From Diplosphaera chodatii (lineage: Eukaryota; Chlorophyta; Trebouxiophyceae; Prasiolales; Stichococcaceae): a stretch of 64,000 bases of DNA. The notes under the pieces are model-generated. The model did no database searches. It saw nothing but the letters and a program-made list of their open reading frames with translations, and had not been told where the DNA came from. Positions 1 to 11,083 of the stretch are shown here, piece after piece; the stretch's first letter is position 1; each line of letters begins with the position of its first letter. A program made the translations under genes and the position numbers. The DNA lies in the NCBI GenBank assembly GCA_032358165.1, contig JAALGY010000028.1:310001-374000 (forward strand). The letters are read 5' to 3'.

Positions 1-3000
1 CCAGGCGGCGGGTGCAGTGGGACCCGTCCCTCAAAGAGGAGGAGGAGGCAGCCGAGGCTAGTGTCCCAGCAGTTGCCGGCGATGCAGGTCCCTGCGGCGA
101 AGCAGGCCCCAGCAGCCAGGCCGACGCCCCCGATGCAGCCGGCCCCAGCAGCGGAGCCGGTCCCAAGCCGGAGGACGTGCTTGACTTGACTGGCGAAGGT
201 GACGCAGCGCTGGCCGCGCAGCTGGAGGATGGTGAGGGTGATGACGAGGCTGCAGCGGAAGACGAGGCGGGGCCGTCCAGCGGCGCACGCCCCCGGCGCT
301 CCGCTGCGGGGGGCTCGGCTTCGGCGGCTGCAGAACGCTTCCAGGTGCAGGGACTATGCCAACCTTTCAGTGTGTAGGCGGTACCAGCCTGCATTCTGTG
401 TCAATATGCTTGTCGTCCCGCTGCAAGGATGCAAGGAGGCGTGATACATCAGGGTGATGGGCAGTGGTCCGGCACAGCTCTGTGCGGCGGGGCCACAGCC
501 TGGAGGTTGGCAGCAGTGGCGGCCGTCATCCACCTGCTCTGATCGTGTGATCAGGCTGAGAGGGAGGCGCGCATGGAGCGCGATGCGCGGCGCGCCGCCG
601 GGCTGCCGGCGGTCGAGCCGGGCGCTGAAGACGAGGATGAAGACTCGGACTCGGAGGAGATCCTGGACCTGGTGCCCGAGGTGCCACAATAGCTGTTGTG
701 TCACATATTGGGGTTTGCTTACGCAGCATCTCGCATGCATGCTGACAGAATGGGAAGGTGTACACCTGAGATGCAGGTGTGTGTAGCAGACCCTACAGTT
801 CAAAGTTACACAGCGGCATGCGATTCGATTTAGGAGATGCATATCTGGTGAGGCACCTCGGCAACGCGTTGACGGACTGCGCCGTTTCGCTGCAGGGCCA
901 GGAGATGGACCCGGCAGTGCTGTCCACCTTTGCGCCGTCGGTGCAGTACGACATGCTGCTGAAGATGCGGGAGAGCACCACGGCGACCAACCGGGAGCGC
1001 TTCATGGAGCGCACGGGGAAGCCGCTGGACTTCTCCTCCTTCCAGATGCAGACGTTCCTGAAGGCCAGCAACTTCCGGTGCGCCCTGCTGTGTTGCTCTG
1101 GATCTCGACGTGCTGCCTGCATGCACCTAGAAGGCCATGGCGTGTAACGACTGCCAGATGCAGGCACTGAAGGCCTGCATGTGATCTTCAAGCTGCAAGC
1201 TATGGTCTATCACGGTCACGGGCCATTCGCACTCTCAGACGCTTCGCACACTGCTGTCACTTGCAGTACCGAGGAGAAGACGTATTCTGGCTGAGGCGTC
1301 ATTGGCCTTATGCCTATGTTCAGTGTTGATGAATGCCTGTCAAAACTGATATTTTGTGCGGATCTGCCCAGGCGGCAGCTGGACAGCGTCAGGAATGCAC
1401 TCTCTAGTGATGCGCCCGGCGGCATGCAGGTGATGCTGCGCACTAGGTTCCCAAAGTGAAGACGTGAGACGGCTGCATGATTGTCTCGGACAATTGGTCG
1501 AGTGTGAACATGAGAATCTGCCGTGCATGCCCGTGTTGGTGCCCGACATGGACGTGTCAGGCTCATGTTATCACATAATGAGACGGCTGCTCGGTGCAGG
1601 GTCGGCACATCGCGTCGGAGCAGGGGCGCGAGTACATCCTGCACGACGCGGTCGCTGCGGAGGCAGCAGACGCGGCTGCGGCGGAGCAGGCGGCGCGGGG
1701 CTCCCAGGAGCTGAAGCAGGACGACGAGGTGGCCGCCGCCCTGGACATCAGCTTCGAGCTGCCCAGCGGCGCCCTGACAGGTTATTAAATGTCTGATTCG
1801 TGTTGTGTCAATCACCCGCGTGTTGTGCACCCATACATTCGATGCTCGTCGAGTTGTGTTCTGATCGATCGCCAGCAGCATTCTACAGCAGTGCCAATCA
1901 ATGTCGTTCGTCGTCTGGGCACGGCCCTGTGCCCCATGGCATGCTGCCTGAGTGCCTAGGTTGCTGTGCTGCCTGCAACTTCAGCACGTCGACCCATGCA
2001 GCTCGCTGGTTGCCACAGGCGATGCTGCAGCCGAGCCGGAGGACGACGGCATGGAGTGGGAGGATGTGGACGACGGCAGCGGCCAGCTGCAGGGCGGCGG
2101 CAGCGGCAGCGGCCAGCTGCAGGTGCTGCAAACCCTGCAGTCTTGCCATGTCGTGCACCAGGGTGTAGAACTCTTGTACGCTGCAAAGCTGTATCCCGTA
2201 GACGTCGAGACTGTCGTGGCTAATGTGACAGTGTTCAGCAGTTTGCTGGCATCGATAGCTGACGTGCACGCCACGTATGAGGTAGATGCATGCATGACTT
2301 GGGTGAGCACACGTGCACACATGTCGGAACCATCTCAACATGTGTTCGGCCGGCCTCCACAGTCATGCATGCTTGACTGTTGCACATCTCGTCTGTAGCT
2401 CGTGTCTGCTTCCATGCAAAGATGTGTAGGACGCACATGGGGGCGTGCACCTGTTCACGGGCCGTGCGCCTACTCACCGCTCTGGCGATAGCATGCTGCT
2501 CGATGTGCTTTTGCGTATTCAGGCACACATGGTGTACCATGCTTGATTGTGGCAGCAACTATCATACGGAAAACTGGTGGCTGTATGCAGAGCCCGGGGT
2601 CGGACATGCTGGATGCGGACGGGAAGCCGCTGCCGGCATGGAAGGTGCGCATGCGCCAGCGCCAGCGCTTCTGGAGCACCAGCTACGGCTTCAAGGTACA
2701 GGCGGCCTGCCACCAAGCTGCCTCGTTCACCGTCCTGCTGTTTGTGAGGAGTGCGGGCGCAGCCCTAGAGTAGCCTCGGTGTTGCCTCTGCTGTTCTTTG
2801 CACACTGTGGGTTGCTTTGCGCTGAGCGTCGTTGCGATGTGCACGAGAACTGCTGCACGCTTGCAGAGCGGGCGGAAACTGGCAGACTGGGGCGATGAGC
2901 CGAAGGCCGTCGCTACAGGGGGCGCTGCGGCGGTGCGTGACGAGGACGACGAGGTGCAGGCCGCCATCGCCGCAAGTCTTGCTGACGCCCCGGCAGCAGG

Positions 3001-4513
3001 TCTGAGCTTCGTCCACTCGTGCACGGTTGGTGCCTCCCGGAATATTGACATGAGCTGTTGCGATGTGACCGTAATGGCTCGCAGTTTTCTACTCGCGTCT
3101 GCACCGTTTCCACTGCTCCCAGCACCTCCCAGCCACCTGCTTTTGCCGCTGCTGTTTGGCTCCCGGGCGCTCTGCAACAGTGCGCCATCCTGACTGGCGA
3201 GTTGCAGATTGAGTTCGGCCGCAATCAGCGGTGGCACAGACTGTGGCAGGCCAGCGCACTGCGCAGTCAGCAGACCCATCTGTCTAACCTTCGGCGAGAG
3301 ATGCCACATGAGGAGGTGTTGTCATACGTTGCTGGGCTGACTGGGGTCGTGGACATTCTCCACTGCAGAGGCTGAGCCGCTGGCCGTTGAGGGCGACAGC
3401 GACGGCGGCCTCGAGTGGCTGGATGCAGACGAGCCCGCCTCCCAGCCCTCCCAGCCAGACGCAGCACAGCCGCCTCAGCCGAGCGCTCCTGCGCCCAGCG
3501 AACGGCAGTCAGAGCAGCAAGGTCAGGCATCCTCAAATGCGGATCAGGCAGGGCGGCCCATGCCCGAACCAGCATCGCAGCCCAGGGCTGCCAAGGCCCA
3601 GCCGACAGCTGCGGCCGCCGGGACAGCAGCCAGTCCAGGGGGGGGGTCTCCAGGGGGCGTGAAGAAGCGGGGCGCCCCCCGCAAGCGGCGGGTGCGGGTC
3701 ATCCCCAAGGACGAGGGCGACGTCGAGGGCTTCGACTTTGCGGTCCCCCTGCAGCGGAAAGCAGCCGCGGCGCCGGCCCCACCAGCGGCAGACGGCGCCG
3801 CGGCGGCAGCAGCCGCAGCAGCGGCTGACATGCCGGACGCTCCTGCTGTGGATGCTGACAGCTCGCCGCCACAGGGAGGGCAGCCTGCAGCAGGCGCTGC
3901 CGAGGTGGACACACCATTTGGGTCGCCCACAGCTCAGCAGCCTGCGCAGCGGCAGCAGCAACAGCAACAGCAGCAAGCAGCCAAGCAGCCCGCAGCCGGT
4001 CCTGCGGAGGTGCGCGACACCGACGACTGGGGCGTCGAGATCGTGGACCTGGCGGCAGGCGATGCAGCAGAGCCCGGCGCCCCCGACAGCGGCGGCCACG
4101 TTGCTGCGGCCGCCATTGCAGAAGCCAGCAACAATGTGCATGGCACCGCAGGTGGGCGCCTCACACCTGGCATAGCATGACGCTGTGCTGCCAGGAAGTG
4201 TTGTGGCATGGAGCGGGCTGCCAGCGCACCAACACTATCAGACCCCCCAGAGGAATAAGTGGTGATCATTTGCAGGTGCCAGCTCTGCTGCGGCTGATGC
4301 CGCAGAGGGCGACCTGATGTGGGAGGATGCAGCGGCACCGGCTCCGGCTGCGCAACCACCGGCAGAAGACCTTTCAGCAGCAGCCAGGGCGGCTGACCGG
4401 CCAGCAGCTCCGCAGCCGACGGCACCCGATTCCGAGCGGGCGTCGCCGCCTGCAACCGACCAGCAGCAGGAGCCCGCTCAGCAGCAGGGCAGTGAGCAGT
4501 CACTCCCGGCTAC

Positions 4514-4549
<36 letters not shown>

Positions 4550-7500
4550 GCCCAAGCGCAGGCGTCTCAGAAAGGCAGCGGACATGCCGTCTGGCAGAGC
4601 AGCCCGGCAGCAGCTGCAGTCGCCGCCCACGGCAGCACAGCAGACGTCAGCACAGCACCTGGAAGACCCGACCGGCGAAGGCGAACCTGGCGGCGGCCGC
4701 GCCTCCATGGCATCAGGCGCACCGGCTCAGCAGCCAGGTTCCGATGGGCAACCGCCAGCGCCGCCGACGGCTGCACCGTCTCCAGCCCAGCCTCCAGCCC
4801 AGCCCCCGGCCAAGTCTCCAGCCAGGTCCCCATACAGCGGCGTCACCCCCGAGCTGGCCGCGGCCCTGGCGGCGGTGCGGGGCGAGGCGGCGCCAGCCGC
4901 GCCGGCGCAGACCCCAAACCCTAGGCCCGCAGCCGCTGCGGCGCCCAGCTGGGCGCGGCCCGCGGACGAGAGCGGGGCGGCCAGCCTGGCTGCGGCCGCT
5001 GCCACCGGCATCTTTGCGAATGACGACGAAGATGATGGTGTGCAGTCAGTCATGACGCTGTGGGGAGCTGACTGCGCATGCAGATCTTGAGGTGTATTGG
5101 TGTCTTTGGCGCTGCTGCTGCAACTCCCAAACGAGTCGTGCCTCACACTTGCTAGCACTGCCGGTGATCAGCCTGGCTGGTGAACACACTGTGCTAGTTT
5201 ACACCCTGGAACAGAGTGATACTCAAATGCAGATGGCGCACTGGAGGCTGCCGAGCTGGCGGCGCTGCAGATGGCAGAGGAGCGAATGGGCAGCCAGGGC
5301 AGCCAGGGAGCATTGCCAGGTATCCTTGATCGTCAGAAGGCACCATCGAGTCCTCAGCAGAGCATTTTACAGCCGTGTCCATAGAGGGTTAGCAGATGTG
5401 CAGCACGCCTTGCTAGGCGTCATGCCTTGTTTGCATCTGCCGAAGGCACGCCTCAACTATGGATCATTGATGTGAGCTGCTGCTGGTCGCGCAGCACTGG
5501 CTGCCCAGAAAGGGCTGCCGGGGCAGGCAGAGGCTGTGCAACAGGCTGCGGCGGCTGCGGCGCAGCCCGGCTTCGACGTCGATGCCGAGCTGGACCGGCT
5601 GGGGCTAGAGGAGAAGTCGCTGCGGGAGTCGGCGCGCCGGAAGGTGCGCACAGCATGCAGTTGTGGGCGGCGATAGTGGTCAGATGTCAGCGCATGCTCC
5701 AGAAACTGCAGTCATAGGAGTCGCACCCCATTGCATATGGAGGGGGAATGTCTCGCATATGGCACCGTGCACTGCCCACAGTTGTTGGCGATTGTTTGCA
5801 TCTGCTGCCCTGCAGACGGGCCAGTACGAGACGCCGACGGAGGACATGTACGCCGAGTGCCAGGAGCTGCTGCAGATGTTCGGGCTGCCCTACATCATCG
5901 CGCCCATGGAGGTCTGATGGCGTGCAAGACCCCAAAAGTCCCCTCCGGCTTTGCTCCCTTGCTTTGGGGTTCGACGCTGGCTTGCAACAAACGAACGGCT
6001 CACTGCGGTGCTTGACGGCACGAGGGTTTGCACACCCCTGTCAGACGCAGACATGGCCGCCTTGCAGATGCGGTCTCGCTCGCAAGTCGCCATGTAGAGA
6101 GCCGTGACATGGGTGTCATCTTGACGATGCCGATGAGCACTGAGGCCAAATGTGCCGGATGCTGGACGCTCTTCACGTCATATAGTGCAACTTCATTCCT
6201 CATCACAAAGCGGTCTGCTCCTTGGTGACAAAGATCTTGCCAATCCGACTTCTCTCAGGCGGAGGCGCAGTGCGCATGGCTGGATGCTGCTGGGCTCGTG
6301 GACGGTGTGGTCACCGATGATAATGACGTCTTCCTCTTTGGCGGCCGCCACGTGTACAGGTGCAGACATTCCTCCGACCCAATGCCATTTGATGTTCTAT
6401 TGTGTTGTTGCTGTGGTGGATCGGCCTGATTAAGTATAATGTCTCCACTCGACACCTTGTGTTGAGCCGGCAGGCTTACTCACACACAGACCAGAACCTC
6501 CATGTGTGAGTAGCAGTCTGGCTTCGTGAAAGCTGTCGAGTTGCAACAGCTGGACGGTAGGCATGTTGCTGGCTTCGACTTGAAATTCGGTCCGATCATG
6601 GCATACCGCCGCCTCATGCGCAGGCACATCTTCGAGGGGCAGAAGGCGTACGTGGAGGAGTACTTTGCGAAGGACGTCGAGAGCGAGCTGGGGCTGTCGC
6701 AGACCAAGCTGATCCGCCTCGCCATGCTGCTGGGATCCGACTACACCGAGGGCGTCAACGGCATCGGTAGGTACCTAATTGTAATGTTACCTCCTGTTTG
6801 CGTCAATCATCTCTTCGCTGCAATGGTAGGCATTCTAGGCATGCTGAGTGGCACGCTGATAGACAGTTGATTGCGACAACCCTGGAAATCAAGAGACCAG
6901 GTCTGTCAATATCTTTCGACCGTCAGCATGCCCAGGTTTCAGATCGGTGCTGTACGGCCAGCGAGCGCATATCCAGCCATGGAGCTTGGACGGCCAGCGA
7001 GCATCACTCTCACACATAGGCTGAACATACCCCTTCTCACAACTGCAGGCATCGTCAACGCTGTGGAGGTGGTCAACTCCTTCACGGGGGACGACGCGCT
7101 GATGGCCTTCCGGCGGTGGGTGCTGGCGCCCGACGCCGACGCCATCAAGGCGGCCGCCAAGAAGGGCCGGGGCCGCGGCCGCAAGAAGGGGGCTGCTGCT
7201 GACGGCGAAGGTGGGTCGGGCTATCAAGTTGCAAGTTCAATCCCTGCAGCTTGTTTATCTTCTCATTCTGCTCGTTTGAACATCGGCACCAGTGGGCAGC
7301 TGATGGCTTTTTTCATGTGCACCGGTTTATCTTCTGAGCCCAGAGTTGGCACGTTGCAAGCAGTACTGCCCCTTTGTAGACGCCGAGGCAGAGGCTGCTG
7401 GCACAACAGCAGCAGGCGACGAGGAGGAGCCGCCGCTGCTGCGGGAGTTTAAGCGCAAACACCGCACCGTCAGGTGCACCTTACATGTCCACAAACTCAT

Positions 7501-10012
7501 TGCAAATTCCTAGCATCTGCAAGCACTAGATTTACGTTGTGCCCCATTTTTATCAGTTCAATCTGGAGCTTCCAGAGCTGCCGCCAGTGGCTGGGATCCG
7601 CCAAGCGTCCAGTCTCGAAGATGTCTTGAATGGTATCGCAGGAAGAACTGGGACATGCCCAAGTCGTTCCCGAGCGCCGCGGTGGCGGAGGCGTATGCCA
7701 AGCCGCGGGTGGACATGTCGTGCGCCAAGATCACGCACGGCCGCCCCGACCTAGAGCTGCTCCGCAAGTTCTGCTACTCCAAATTCGGCTGGAGCAAGGT
7801 ACGCTTGCCAACACTGCCTGTCTATAGATGGCGATTGTGGATGAAAGGAGCGTGCATCCCTCATGTCGTGTGTCTCGACAGACAACTAGAGTCTGACAAG
7901 GGTGGGTGTTTTCTCAGAGGCTTCTATGCGTTTGCCACATCTGGCCTCCACGCTCGTAGCGTGGCACTGCCATGGGTCACACTGCAACATGACTGCAACT
8001 GACGATATGCCTCAGTCAATCACGCTTGCTCGTTGACCGCCGCGGCAGGAGGAGGCGGACGAGCTGCTGGTGCCGGTGCTGCGGGCGCACGACGAGCGGC
8101 AGGGGCAGGCGCGGCTGGACCACTTCCTCGCCTTCTCCCAGCGCTTCGCCAAGATCAAGTCCAAGCGGCTGCAGGTGCGCCTGGTGGTACACGCTGTGGC
8201 TCGTAGAGCGACTCAACCTTGATAAAGCTGGGTCAGCACCTGGCAAGCTTTGCGCAACAGCGCTGGAGCAGTGTCTCGTGCTGTAGCCGACTGTCGGCGT
8301 CTTGTGTCAGCAAGGTGTGAGGCTCGCCTCACCTTGCTGTCCATCCACAGCAGGTTGGTTACAGCCATTGCAAGGTGCTTTACGAAAGTTGTGCTCTGCT
8401 GATGCTAGTCGTGCACCGGTCCGCCGTGTGAGGGCATCAGCTGCGAAATTGATCATGATGATGTGAACGCCCTGCCATACCGTGCAGCACTAGCAACTGT
8501 GGCACTGCCCTTCTTCCGCACTGCAAGGTGCCAGGAACGCGCCCGTGGTGGCATGTGCGAGGGAGGCAACAGGCGCATCTGCATGCTTACACCTGTGCTT
8601 GCCGCCTGCAGAAAGCGGTGCAGGGCATCTCGGGCAACACCAACCCGGAGATCCACCTGGAGGAGGGCGCCGCGGCGGAGGTGCCCCTGCTGCGCGGCGC
8701 CGGCGCCGCCTCGCAGGCCCTGGACGACATCGCGGCCGGCATCGGAGAGGTGTGCTTGCACCCGCCTCTGTGGACCGCCATCTACAAGTGCAGATATGTC
8801 ACCTGCCACTGCAGAGGCGCTGCTTGTTATTTTGCATTACTTTCTGACTTCAGCCTGCCCCGGCCTCCACATCAAACTGTTTGATTGCCGAGCACACGGT
8901 GCTTATCGTTTGTCTGCAGGCTGAGGAGCTAGACCCTGAGTTCGCCGCTGCGCTGGCCGCAACGGAGGACGCCTTCAACGTCCCACGCGCAGGTGCTGGC
9001 CTCTGAGCACTATGGCCCTGCCCTGCCTGCTTGTCGCAAGAACGCAAGGAGGTGCTGGCAATCGCTTGCCTTCCAGATGTGAGTGAATGATCATATCAGG
9101 TCTACATGAGTGCCCATGAGCAGCGACAATGCCCATTGTTCGCTTAATACTAGGAGTCGCATCTCAACATACTGCACAGTCGTGGCTGCAGACACAGGAG
9201 CAGCATCAGCGGCAGAGCCCGCCGCTGGCGGCAGGGGCGGCAGGGGCAGGGGCAGGCGCGCAGCTGCCGTCAGCGGCGGCCGTGGCAGAGGCAGGGGCAG
9301 GTCAGCAAATTTCATCTGCCGCCTTGTACTTGCAAAGCATGCTGTTGCCGTGACAACTGGCGGTACAGGTGTTCCAGTTCTTTAGAGAGCATGCCCTCAT
9401 CCATTGCTACATCTACGAAACACGTCAGGAGAGGCATCAAATATGCTGCAGATTTATCACTGCCGAAGAACTCATGGGCGTCTACCACGTGCTGCAGGGG
9501 CAGGGGACGCGGCCATGGCAGAAGGAAGCCCAGCGGCGGGGGTTCCTCCACCGAAGATGAAAGGGCAGCAGCTGATGAGGCAGATGCCACGGCAGAGGCG
9601 GCAGCTTCAGGTGGGGCCCTGGACAACAGCCGCAGCGAGTCAGCTGTCTGCACTGTCGCCACTCAAGCCATGCACATGATGACGTGACCTTTGCCATGCC
9701 ACCATGCTGTGAACCGCATCGGGTGCTGAACTGCTTGCAGCTGGCCTGACGTCGTCTCACCCGTCACGAGCTGCAGGGGTGCCAGCCGGCGGCAGGCAGC
9801 GGGGTCAGCGGGCAGCGGCGGCCGCGGCCCGCCGCAAGCTGCAGCCCATCACGCTGGACGACAGCAGCGGCGAGGATGGCGGGGGTGCCGCCGGACAGCA
9901 GGAAGGAAACGCCGACGGCGCAGCGCACGACGGCGGCAGCAGCGGCAGCGATTTTGAGGTAGCCGCCATTGACGACCGCCACGACGGCGGTGCTTCTGAC
10001 GAGGACGAGTAG
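1..10012 (+). CDS. XPG: DNA repair endonuclease XPG/Rad2 (ERCC5/UVH3 type), 5' partial
   Basis: Structure-specific 3' flap endonuclease of nucleotide excision repair, acting in the nucleus. About 1,530 residues are visible in roughly 24 exons, and the N-terminal XPG-N nuclease half lies left of the window. The spacer block at 896-1077 and 1372-1780 contains [14 protein letters not shown], matching the XPG spacer. The internal nuclease domain runs from 5816 ([19 protein letters not shown]) through 6259-6359 ([15 protein letters not shown]) to 6624-6766 ([14 protein letters not shown]), so the catalytic carboxylates are present. It continues with GWSKEEADELL (7642-8174) and ends DEDE at 10012. 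Two very long exons (3369-4151, 4276-5037) encode a low-complexity Ala/Pro/Gln linker with polyglutamine runs and basic nuclear-localisation-like stretches. The C-terminus is RG-rich (9191-9609). The first visible exon probably starts after the AG at 3-4. Family assignment is secure; a few exon edges are by eye. Confidence 0.93.
4515..4547 (+). repeat. (CAG)11 microsatellite encoding polyglutamine
   Basis: Eleven uninterrupted CAG units lie in frame inside the long XPG linker exon and encode Q11, followed directly by the basic stretch [11 protein letters not shown] second, imperfect glutamine run lies near 3951-3980 in the preceding exon. Length variation between strains is likely. Confidence 0.9.
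8309..8338. repeat. Small inverted repeat in an XPG intron
   Basis: A 12-bp stem with a 2-nt bulge and a CTCG loop: the left arm AGCAAGGTGTGAGG pairs with CCTCACCTTGCT. It lies inside the intron 8175-8611. No function can be assigned. Confidence 0.55.
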
Positions 10013-11083
10013 AGCCTGCAGCTGGGCTGGCGGCGCAGGCTTGCAGACTCGCTTGGAGTGACAGGCAGGCAGTGTGCAGACCAGGGTGCAGGGTGCTGGC
10101 ACAGGTCTCATCGATTTCAGCCGCTCGTATACAGCAGGATAGTGAAGAGGGATTAGTTTGATTGAAGACATTGTATTCAGTGTTAGTGATCTCTGCCTTC
10201 AAGTTTGTGCTGGCGGCTGTAGATGAGGCAAAGACATACTCGCCCTTGATCGGGGCATCAAATCAGGGTGCAAACGAGGCCCAGGACTCTCAGAGCAATC
10301 CCATGGCTTGGCCCCACAGCGCTGCGCACGGGCACTTCACGACGACCGGCGGGGCACAGCACTGCTCTCTGTTCGGACCAGTGCCCTTGCTGGACGGTTG
10401 CACAACCATCGGATGCAGACGCTCCTGTTGCCCTGTGGAACCGTGCATCAGTATCCGCCGGCTAGCTAGACATCCCTCGGCAACCCAGGTCACGGCCTCG
10501 ACGCGCCTCAGAAAGTCACAGGTCCTCTCCCTCTCTGTTGCCTGGTCCGGGATACAGCTATACCGCTGGTCATCAGCACCGTCTTGTGAATATTCGGCGG
10601 TGTGAGCATTGTGCTCTTAACGACCTGAGGGCCGGGCTGCATGTGCCAAGACTCACCAAGTTCTCACACAGCATCCAAGAGCTCCGACAGACATATGCAC
10701 CTCTGTAGTTCATTCTTGGCAGGTTACCGAGCATGCATATGAGGCGGATCGTGGCAATTCAGACCACTTGTGAAGCTGCAGGGCACTCCGAGCACGTTCT
10801 GTGTTGGCAGCGGTGGTCATGACCATTCCTGGCCTGGGCCCCAGCGGCTACCAGTCGGATCCAGCAGTGCTTGGGGCCCACACCCTACCGACCCGAGGCA
10901 GGCCCAGCAGGTCTGGCATCTGCAAGCGCCTGCACGGCTGCGACACTTTGTTGAAGCACATGTTCCTGCTGAAGCTAGCCTGCCAGCAACTGCTGGTTAG
11001 TGCACGTGTTTTGGCCGCTGCTTCGTTACTACATCACTGGTATGCATTGTTGCAGCTCCTCCTGTGGCAGGCGATGGCGGCGG
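10013..11083. other. Intergenic region, XPG 3' side to next gene
   Basis: No exon-like stretch was recognised between the XPG stop and the first plausible start of the next gene. It should hold the XPG 3' UTR and the next gene's promoter. The 148-codon open frame at 10162-10605 shows no domain and no coding-like codon choice. The right-hand edge is uncertain because the next gene's 5' end is not firmly placed. Confidence 0.45.

Noticed and set aside
3369..5037. Several long overlapping open frames on both strands in the low-complexity XPG exons
   Set aside because: They are shadows of a GC-rich repeat-like coding exon; only one frame joins neighbouring exons in phase.
10162..10605. 148-codon open frame after the XPG gene
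   Set aside because: No recognisable motif, codon use unlike neighbouring exons, and no acceptor/donor pattern linking it to other exons.
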